A DNA stretch of 64,000 nucleotides, from assembly GCF_022664535.1 (NCBI RefSeq), contig NZ_JAKUJY010000021.1:16280-80279 (forward strand), in the 5' to 3' direction. Below are positions 57,831 through 64,000 of this stretch, in pieces. The notes under the pieces were generated by a model. That model was not told where the DNA came from. It did no database searches and saw nothing but the letters and a program-made list of their open reading frames with translations. The translations under genes were made by a program, and so were the position numbers. This DNA is from Sphingobium trunci. GTDB lineage: Bacteria > Pseudomonadota > Alphaproteobacteria > Sphingomonadales > Sphingomonadaceae. Position 1 is the first letter of the stretch. Each line of letters opens with the position of its first letter.

Positions 57831-60170
57831 TCAGGCTCGCACGCGGACCCGCTGACGGACACGTTCGTAAAGTGGCAGCTCCGCTTCATGAGAGATTTCA
57901 ACGGTGACCGCGAAGGCTTGTTGGCCTTCGTCGCCAGCCCAGCCGCCAGAACAGCGCACGACAAGATAATAATTGTCGCCATAGCCGCGGATATTGCGCG
58001 AGAAGCTCACCGCGGCGGTCTGAAGGCTCGATTTCTCGCGCACGGTCGAACTGGGCAGAAGCTTGCAGTTATAGCGGGCCGCCATGTCAGGGAAAGGGCC
58101 CTCGTCGACTGTTCGCCGCCGATAATGCTCGAAGATCATGTCGGGTTCGCAGCCACGGATGAGCCGGACCCCCATCGAGACGCCGTTATAGTCGAGACGG
58201 CTGTGCCGGACCGGCGGATCGAAGGCCAGGCTGACGCGGATCGTCCGCCGGCCGCGCTCGGTCTGAAACAGTTCGGGGATCGGAATCTGATAGACCGCGA
58301 AATGATCGATCGCGAGTTCGTCCTCGGCATAAAGGATAACGCGCGCGTCATCCGAGAAGGCCGCGCGCTCCGCATCGACGCGTCCATAGCCGCATAGCGA
58401 CCGCGCAGCCGCATCGCCTAATGGGGCAAGGCGCAGCGCAGCTTCGGCAGGGGTTGTCGCACTGGTGGCGAGCAGCGCGCGCATGAGATTGGCCGAGGCC
58501 TCGGGAAAGCGGCGAAGAATCTGACCGGCTTTGAAGGCGACGAGTGGCGCGGAATGCGAAGTGCCCGAGCGAGCAGCGAACAGGCGGTCCACTGCCCTGT
58601 GGTGGAGCGACATAACGCCAGCTTCCGGTCGCACTTCACCGCCCTGCAAGGCCGCGGTCGGGCCATCATAGATGAGGGTGCCGCCCACATCGATGAAATC
58701 GGGCTTGATGGCACCGCGAACGCCTGGCCCGGCTCGCGAGAATGGCGAAGGCTCGAGTGCCGCGGTTATGGGTTGAACCCCGACATTGTCCGCCGCCCGG
58801 GCGCTGAGACCATTGCCGTGTGCGATCGACCCGACCGTGACGATGTTCATGCCGCCGGCCGGTTCGCACAGCCGGTTGTCCGGTTCCAGGAGATAGCCGG
58901 GATAGTCGGTCACCGCCTCCTCGACCCGCATACCGCGCCGGGGCTGCCGATTGCCGGCGGCCACGATGATGACCACGTCCAGCTCGCGCACCAGCTCGTC
59001 GAGCGTCTGTGCCCAAGGGCCGACCTTGCCGCCTTCGATGACCTTGGTGCGGTCGCCGAGCGCGATCACGAAGATGCGGCAGCCGAACTGCTCATGAAGC
59101 CCGGTGATCGCCTCGCGCATCAGCCGGGGCGTCAGGCGGCGATTGGGGAAATTGCCGGTATTATCGATCACCTTGGCCGAGCAGAGACGGACGTGGCGGA
59201 TCAGCTCGCCGGCGCCAAGCTGACTGCGGAGGTCACCAAATGTCGCGATGCCGCCGACGAAAGTGCCATGCCCGTGATCGTCCGCCGTACCCAGCGTATC
59301 GGGAATGGCGATCGAACCGACGATGATGTCTTCGATCAGCGGATGGTCGTTGATCCCGCTATCGATGATCCCGACGAGCGGGGCCTCTTCATCGACTTCG
59401 GCGATATCGGGCAGGTCGGCGAGGGTCAGGTCGATATGCCGTGCATCGATCAGATCGGGTTCGGGCGGCAGATCGATCTCGGCGATCTCCTCGATCGACA
59501 GCAATGCGCGCGCGACCGTCCCGTCGCAGCGCAGCCGGACCAGCGTGAGATTGGGACCGATGTGCCGATCCAGTTCCTCCGCACCGCGCGCCTCGGCGTA
59601 GCGCACGATGTCGTCGATCTTGCGTTCGCGTAAGGCTCGCGCACCCAGATCCCACAGCTCAATATCGAGGATATAGTCTTCACCTGACTGGAAATCCTCG
59701 ACCTCCACCAGCCCCGCTTCGCGGGCGCGCATGCCGATCCGGTCCCGCGGCGCGACCTCGGCGATCGTCTCGACATTGGCGATGAAAGAGGAAAAGGCCG
59801 GGCTCGCGCGACCCGGCTGCACGCCCTGGCCGTAGGCATCGAGCTTGCGCTGAAAATCCGCCAGGTCGTCGGAAGAGGAGAAGAGGACGAGCGTGCGATC
59901 CTCATCGCTGGACAGGACGGTCAGGCCGACCCGGTTCCATTCTTCCTCAAGCAGAGGGCCGCTCATCTGGACGCGCAGGATCAGAGAGGGATCGACCGCG
60001 TCCGGGCGGCGACGCCGGCGCTGGGCGGTTACGGCCTGATCAAGTTCCTGACCCAGCCGATCGCTATGCCCGCGCGGATCACGCTGCGGCGGTGGTCCCC
60101 CGCCGCCATTCTTACGGCGGGGCATACGCTCAGGCAGCCGCAGGAGCTGCAGATGGTCGTAACGCGCCAC
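57831..60170 (-). CDS. ietS: S8 subtilisin-like serine protease, IetS of an ietAS defence pair
   Basis: A 779-aa cytoplasmic subtilase without signal peptide. The triad is Asp270 (GIIDSGIN), His301 (DDHGHGTFVGG) and Ser538 (RSGTSHSAP), with oxyanion Asn407 (VAAGN). About 260 residues precede the protease domain and about 200 follow it; both are unassigned. Its gene begins 10 bases after that of an AAA ATPase. This pair matches ietAS, known as a plasmid-borne ATPase/protease maintenance-exclusion module in Agrobacterium and as an anti-phage system. Motifs are plain; the defence role is from the family and the island location. Confidence 0.9.
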   Translation of the reverse strand: MARYDHLQLLRLPERMPRRKNGGGGPPPQRDPRGHSDRLGQELDQAVTAQRRRRRPDAVDPSLILRVQMSGPLLEEEWNRVGLTVLSSDEDRTLVLFSSSDDLADFQRKLDAYGQGVQPGRASPAFSSFIANVETIAEVAPRDRIGMRAREAGLVEVEDFQSGEDYILDIELWDLGARALRERKIDDIVRYAEARGAEELDRHIGPNLTLVRLRCDGTVARALLSIEEIAEIDLPPEPDLIDARHIDLTLADLPDIAEVDEEAPLVGIIDSGINDHPLIEDIIVGSIAIPDTLGTADDHGHGTFVGGIATFGDLRSQLGAGELIRHVRLCSAKVIDNTGNFPNRRLTPRLMREAITGLHEQFGCRIFVIALGDRTKVIEGGKVGPWAQTLDELVRELDVVIIVAAGNRQPRRGMRVEEAVTDYPGYLLEPDNRLCEPAGGMNIVTVGSIAHGNGLSARAADNVGVQPITAALEPSPFSRAGPGVRGAIKPDFIDVGGTLIYDGPTAALQGGEVRPEAGVMSLHHRAVDRLFAARSGTSHSAPLVAFKAGQILRRFPEASANLMRALLATSATTPAEAALRLAPLGDAAARSLCGYGRVDAERAAFSDDARVILYAEDELAIDHFAVYQIPIPELFQTERGRRTIRVSLAFDPPVRHSRLDYNGVSMGVRLIRGCEPDMIFEHYRRRTVDEGPFPDMAARYNCKLLPSSTVREKSSLQTAAVSFSRNIRGYGDNYYLVVRCSGGWAGDEGQQAFAVTVEISHEAELPLYERVRQRVRVRA

Positions 60171-60180
60171 TGTGTCGGGA

Positions 60181-61164
60181 TCAGGCGGTCATGCGTTCGG
60201 TTCTGCGCCGACGACGGCGCTCATCGGCGATGGCATGAAGAAAATCCTGCTCCCTGACCTGTTTTCTCTTGTCGATGACGGACGCCTTGATCGCCTGCAC
60301 GCAGATGCGGTCCAGTTCGGCATAGCTGTAGCCCGCCAGCGCATCGACATGACCTCGCGGGTCGAAGGCTAAGGCGACGTTGCGGAATTTCATCTTGAGG
60401 AAGCGGTCGGTCATCCGCGCATCGGGCGGATCGAACCAGACCACCTCATCGAACCGCCGCCAGATCGCTGCGTCCAGCGACTGGTCGAGATTGGTGGCGG
60501 CGACCAGGAAGCCCATGGGCTGGATTCGGTCGATGAAGATCAGCAAGCTGTTGACGACGCGGCGCAGTTCATTGTGTTCGCCGCCATCCTCCCGCTCACG
60601 GGCCAGCGCGTCGAATTCGTCGAAGAAGAGGACGGTCGGCTGCTTGCGCGCGAACTCGAAAATCTTGCGGACGTTGGTCGCGGTTTCGCCCAGATAGGAG
60701 GAGATCAGGCGATCGAGCTTGACGATGTAGAGCGGAAGGCCCAGTTCGGCGGCGAAGATTTCCGCACAGAGCGTCTTGCCACATCCTGGGGGACCGCAGA
60801 ACAGGAGCTTCGAGCGGACGGGTAGGCCCCGCCGCCGGATGTCGTCCGCGCGGCGGAACTCCCGCAACAGGTCAAGAAAGATGCGGACATTCTCGCTGGA
60901 GAGGATGATATCCTGCTTGTTGTGTGTCGGCTCGACCAGCTCGATGAAGTCGCCTGCGGCTTCAGGGAAAGGAATGAGTGGCGCCAAAGCTTTGGGCCTT
61001 GCGGGACGAGAGGGTCCCGCTTCAAGAGAACGGCGAAGCGAGCGGGCGAGAACGCGGTTATTCTTCTTCTCCTCTTCGCTGATGATCTGCTCGGCAACGG
61101 CTCGGAACTCTTCGTCCCGGCCGTAGCTTGCCAGCAATTTCTTCATCAACTCACCGCGTGCCAT
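60181..61164 (-). CDS. ietA: AAA ATPase, IetA of an ietAS defence pair
   Basis: A 327-aa single AAA domain protein. Walker A GPPGCGKT is at residues 124-131, Walker B TVLFFDEFDAL near 177-187, sensor 1 VAATN, and Arg residues in AIWRRFDE. The first 85 residues are helical and likely mediate partner binding. It is first in a two-gene operon with the subtilase (10-base gap). In ietAS the ATPase is thought to control or feed the protease. The frame downstream (Lys/Arg-rich tail) ends at TGA. Confidence 0.9.
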   Translation of the reverse strand: MARGELMKKLLASYGRDEEFRAVAEQIISEEEKKNNRVLARSLRRSLEAGPSRPARPKALAPLIPFPEAAGDFIELVEPTHNKQDIILSSENVRIFLDLLREFRRADDIRRRGLPVRSKLLFCGPPGCGKTLCAEIFAAELGLPLYIVKLDRLISSYLGETATNVRKIFEFARKQPTVLFFDEFDALAREREDGGEHNELRRVVNSLLIFIDRIQPMGFLVAATNLDQSLDAAIWRRFDEVVWFDPPDARMTDRFLKMKFRNVALAFDPRGHVDALAGYSYAELDRICVQAIKASVIDKRKQVREQDFLHAIADERRRRRRTERMTA

Positions 61165-61345
61165 AGGTCCAAATCAGCCTTTCCTCTGACCGGTAGCATA
61201 GTCGGATTTGTCGAATCTGCCATAATTTCCTGCAGGGCGGAACGATAAATAGCGGCCCGCGAAAGGTCTCCCCGCTACGGATCATGTACCGCTCGCATAG
61301 GCTGTGTCCGGTGACACGCGTTGACGAGAAGACTCGGGCCGGACC

Positions 61346-61617
61346 TTGGCGGAGCAGCTCTCCCGGCCCCACCTGATGGTGCTTGATGAGCTTGGATATC
61401 TACCGTTTGTGCGGCCCGGTGCGCTGTTGCTGTTCCATTTGATCAGCAAGTCTATGATCCACCTTCGTCGTCATCACGACCTACCTCTCCTTCGGTGAGT
61501 GGCTGCCGTGTTCCGCGAGCCCAAACCCGTCCTGAGCGAAGTCGAAAGGATGACCTGGTGCTGCTCGACCGTGCCACCCATCACATCGCCGAGAAGGCAA
61601 CCATGACTTGGCGGTAA
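61346..61617 (+). pseudogene. Remnant of istB (IS21-family transposition helper ATPase)
   Basis: Decayed fragment spread over more than one frame. From 61346: LAEQLSRPHLMVLDELGYLPFV and LLLFHLIS, the Walker B region of IstB; after a frameshift VITTYLSFGEW; then, after extra bases, LLDRATHHIAEK ending at TAA (61615-61617). These three blocks occur in this order in IstB. The extra segment between the last two contains CTGAGCGAAGTCGAAAGG, similar to a common dispersed repeat. No istA or IS ends found. Not functional. Confidence 0.75.
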
Positions 61618-62073
61618 AAAACTGCGATGAGCTGCCATTCTCACCCATATTCCTTGGGAGGGACCATGACCGGTACGGATCACCATCGGGTTTGGCTCAA
61701 GACCATGATTGAAGGGCTGTTTGACAATCGCATATGGTCATCCGATTGACATGACGGGTGCGGTGCTAACGACACGTGCGCTGCACGCCATCGCACGTGA
61801 TGGAATACGCCGTGGACTCGTCACTCTGTGCACATCGGCGTGGTACTGCCTTTCGAACGAGCCTGAGGTTCCGCAGGACAAGCAGGCCGCCACAGCAAGC
61901 AGGGGAATATCATGATGAAGCCGCCCTAGCCTCGTCCCCCGTCAAGGGGGTATTGTTTCGAAGACATTTGTACGAGTGTGAGTGTGTGTCGGGGGAACAG
62001 AGGAGTACTGGGCCTCCTATACCTTTTAGGACGATCTGCGTGGGAAGCGGGTTGGGTGCGCTCCGGCGATCGA
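61618..62073. other. Non-coding stretch upstream of the island luxR
   Basis: Part of a 909-base gap between ietA and luxR. I see one possible 27-codon ORF (ATG 61666, TGA 61747-61749) with a strong GGGAGG site but no recognisable family, and a CCCCC/GGGGG hairpin near 61938-61952. No convincing lux box or promoter. Larger open frames here have no ribosome binding site and look random. Confidence 0.4.
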
Positions 62074-62841
62074 ATGATCGACGTTATGCGATTGATGCTG
62101 ATTGAAGAACTCGTAGCCCGGATCTCTGAAGCCAGGACCGAAGAGCAATTATACGCGACGATGCGCTTTGCGACGCCGCGCCTTGGCTTCGACCACTTCG
62201 CACTCGCCTATGAATGCACGCCGGCGAGATCGGAAGGCATAACGCTGCTGGTGCATGATTATCCGGATGAATGGGCCAAGGTTTATGTCGGGTTCGATCT
62301 TGGCGGAGCCGACCCCATCCGCCGTGCATGCGGACGGTCGATGACCGGTTTCGAATGGCGCCATCTCGACAAATATGTACCCATTACACGCGGAGACAGG
62401 CAGATGCTCGCGGTCGGGCGCGACCATGGAATTGTCGACGGCTACACCGTTCCACGACATGTTCCCGGCGAAGCCAGCGGTTCATGTTCCTTCGCGACGC
62501 GTACGGATTCCGCATATTCAAAAACCATGCTGCACGCGGCTGAAGTGGTCGGGGCCTTTGCGCTCGCGCGTGCGCGATGTTTGGCCGGTCCCCTGCCTCC
62601 AGGCGGACAACGGCCGGCATTGAGCGAACGTCAGCGCGAATGCGTCCTCTGGTCGGCGCGGGGGAAGACCGCTGGTGAGATTGCGACTATCCTCGGTATC
62701 AGCGAGGAAACCGTAGTTCAGCACCTCAAGCTGGCGCGCGAGCGGTACGACGTCCATAGTCGGCAATCCCTCATTCTGTGCGCGCTGTTCGATGGTCTGA
62801 TAAGCTTCGCGGACATTTTTCACTGGTGGCGCCAGAATTAG
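62074..62841 (+). CDS. LuxR-family quorum-sensing regulator
   Basis: A 255-aa acyl-homoserine-lactone receptor/regulator. The N-terminal domain has YPDEWAKVYVGFD, ADPIRR, FEWRHLDKY and GIVDGYTVPRHVPGEASGSCSF; the C-terminal helix-turn-helix is LSERQRECVLWSARGKTAGEIATILGISEETVVQHLKLARERY. ATG 62074 is a best guess: no start has a good ribosome binding site, and ATGs at 62086 and 62095 or a GTG at 61978 are alternatives. A luxI gene follows after 179 bases on the same strand. Confidence 0.92.
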   Translation: MIDVMRLMLIEELVARISEARTEEQLYATMRFATPRLGFDHFALAYECTPARSEGITLLVHDYPDEWAKVYVGFDLGGADPIRRACGRSMTGFEWRHLDKYVPITRGDRQMLAVGRDHGIVDGYTVPRHVPGEASGSCSFATRTDSAYSKTMLHAAEVVGAFALARARCLAGPLPPGGQRPALSERQRECVLWSARGKTAGEIATILGISEETVVQHLKLARERYDVHSRQSLILCALFDGLISFADIFHWWRQN

Positions 62842-63020
62842 GGCGGTCATGCAGCAAAATCGGACCGGGACGCAGTCAAAGGCCACGCCTGACCGGTCTG
62901 CGGGCAATGCCTCGCTGGCCAGCACAAAGCGTCCGAGCATCCCCCTTTCTTGGTATGTCGCGAAGGGCGACGACATGGTTTGAACGACGGCATCTTATCA
63001 ACCTGTCGAAGGATGCTGTC

Positions 63021-63644
63021 ATGCATGATGTTCTGGATCGAGCGCCTGCGGCGCTCGAGAACGCCGCGTTGCGCTCCATGTTTGCGGCCCGCAAGGAGGT
63101 GTTCATCGATTTGCTGAAATGGGATCTGCCCGTTCTGGCGGGCACCTTCGAACTCGATGAGTTTGATGACGAGTATGCAGAGTACCTCATCCTGCTCGAC
63201 GGGGATGGCCGCCACCGCGCATCGGCCCGACTCCTGCGGACCGATCGTCCGCATATTTTGGGTGACCTCTACCCCCATCTTTGCGACGGACCTGTACCGG
63301 CAGGTCCTACCACCATGGAGATTACGCGTTTTTGCCTGGATCGGAAGCAACGCGCCAGTGAGCGGCGATCGGCGCGCAATCAGCTCGTAAGCGCCCTTGC
63401 ATTCCATGCTCTTCGGCATGGGATCACCAATTACACAGGGGTCGCGGAAATTGGCTGGTTGGCGCAGATCCTGAAGTTCGGATGGCGTTGCGCTCCGCTT
63501 GGAGGGGTTTTCCCCGACAGGAGCGGAATGCTCGCCGGGCTGCAGATCAGCATCGATGATGAGACGCTGGCGGGTCTCAAAGCCGCGGGAACCTTTGAAC
63601 CGCTCACCCTGACTGTCGCCGGGCACTGGGGAGATGCGGCATGA
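63021..63644 (+). CDS. Acyl-homoserine-lactone synthase (LuxI family)
   Basis: A 207-aa autoinducer synthase. Conserved LuxI residues are visible: Arg, Phe and Trp in ARKEVFIDLLKWDLP; the acidic pair in FDDEYAEYL; Arg in ASARLLRT; Glu and Arg in MEITRFCLD. It makes an acyl-homoserine lactone from SAM and acyl-ACP; chain type cannot be read from sequence. AAGGA lies 8 bases before ATG 63021. The stop overlaps the next gene as ATGA, so synthase and dioxygenase are coupled. Confidence 0.94.
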   Translation: MHDVLDRAPAALENAALRSMFAARKEVFIDLLKWDLPVLAGTFELDEFDDEYAEYLILLDGDGRHRASARLLRTDRPHILGDLYPHLCDGPVPAGPTTMEITRFCLDRKQRASERRSARNQLVSALAFHALRHGITNYTGVAEIGWLAQILKFGWRCAPLGGVFPDRSGMLAGLQISIDDETLAGLKAAGTFEPLTLTVAGHWGDAA

Positions 63645-64000
63645 TCGGCAAACACGAGAAACGGGCGGAGCACTGGATGAAAGAGCTTCTCGACCGTGGC
63701 TATTGCATCATTCCTGACGCATCGCCCATCGAGACGATTGCCGCGCTCAACAGCGATCTCGACGAGACGTTTCACGCAACGCCATTCGGCAAAGGGCGTT
63801 TTTACGGCAATCGAACCAAGCGTTTCGGCAGCCTGCTCAAGCGCTCGCGCCATGCGCCCGCGCTCGTCCTTCAGCCAACCATCATGGCGATGGCGGAAGC
63901 GATATTGGGCGCAGCCTGCGAGCGTATCCAGCTTAATGTCGCCCAGGCCATCGAGATTCATCCAGGGGAAGTCAGGCAGCTCCCTCATCGGGATCAAGAT
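63641..64000 (+). CDS. Phytanoyl-CoA dioxygenase (PhyH) family protein, 3'-truncated by window
   Basis: The first 120 codons are visible, open to the window end. The protein begins MIGKHEKRAEHWMKELLDRGYCIIPD and contains FYGNRTKRFGSLLKRS, IQLNVAQAIEIHPGE and the Fe(II)-binding start of an HxD motif in QLPHRDQD. This identifies an Fe(II)/2-oxoglutarate oxygenase of the PhyH family. It overlaps luxI by ATGA, an order I recall from other sphingomonads. It may modify the signal, its acyl chain or another metabolite; this is not known from sequence. Confidence 0.87.
   Translation, partial: MIGKHEKRAEHWMKELLDRGYCIIPDASPIETIAALNSDLDETFHATPFGKGRFYGNRTKRFGSLLKRSRHAPALVLQPTIMAMAEAILGAACERIQLNVAQAIEIHPGEVRQLPHRDQD

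Noticed and set aside
61709..61915. 68-codon plus-strand frame before the island luxR
   Set aside because: Non-ATG start, no ribosome binding site and no family; the composition looks random.
62842..63020. Possible lux box between luxR and luxI
   Set aside because: I looked for a 20-bp CTG-N10-CAG dyad; the segments near 62888 and 63001 are too imperfect to support a call.

Overview
The window is a high-GC, densely packed stretch of an alphaproteobacterial chromosome. The best fit is a member of the Sphingomonadaceae (Sphingobium, Sphingomonas or Novosphingobium). Reasons: a diketo-hydrolase type L-rhamnose locus as known from Sphingomonas, the gene order ybgC-tolQRAB-pal, a suf operon with extra small genes between sufB and sufC, a bacterial CDC48-like AAA ATPase, and many ATGA start/stop overlaps. 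The genus call is inference; no rRNA gene is present.

Layout of the backbone (1 to about 56150). 1-3.7 kb: an M16 metallopeptidase cut by the window start, a small protein and a MarR regulator. 3.7-13.2 kb: a divergent sugar locus. One arm (minus strand) reads IclR regulator, L-rhamnose dehydrogenase, lutA, lutB, lutC. The other (plus strand) reads rhamnonate dehydratase, FAH-type hydrolase, SDR dehydrogenase, lactonase, rhaT. Together these take up L-rhamnose and oxidise it to pyruvate plus L-lactate, and LutABC can oxidise the lactate. 13.3-18.5 kb: tol-pal envelope operon. 18.6-23.1 kb: hydroxyacyl-CoA dehydrogenase, then pspF facing a sigma-54 driven psp operon that begins with a 57-aa protein and ends with three extra PspB-like genes. 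23.2-28.2 kb: sufE, a lipoprotein, gamma-glutamyltransferase, pyrD, a candidate small RNA and an AraC regulator. 28.3-35.4 kb: Rrf2-regulated suf operon. 35.5-45.8 kb: mixed housekeeping genes (EamA transporter, threonine aldolase, ilvE, ubiH-like, cytochrome b561, acs, FzlA-like GST, GGDEF protein, LysR). 46.2-56.0 kb: CDC48-like ATPase, phospholipid-type methyltransferase, proA, kdsA, a TPP riboswitch with a membrane protein and thiC, a LuxR solo and a winged-helix regulator preceded by a chain of overlapping mini-ORFs.

From about 56150 to the right edge lies an integrated element. Its left boundary is a 3' fragment of tRNA-Gly(GCC), followed by a tyrosine integrase. The cargo visible here is an AAA-ATPase/subtilisin pair matching the ietAS anti-phage or plasmid-exclusion system, a decayed IS21-type istB remnant, and a luxR-luxI quorum-sensing pair followed by a PhyH-family dioxygenase that is cut by the window end. 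The intact tRNA-Gly is expected beyond the right edge.

The observations I rate highest are the ietAS island at tRNA-Gly, the lactate oxidation genes fused into the rhamnose operon, the enlarged psp operon, the riboswitch-controlled membrane protein ahead of thiC, and two candidate non-coding transcripts (near 27.1 and 46.0 kb).
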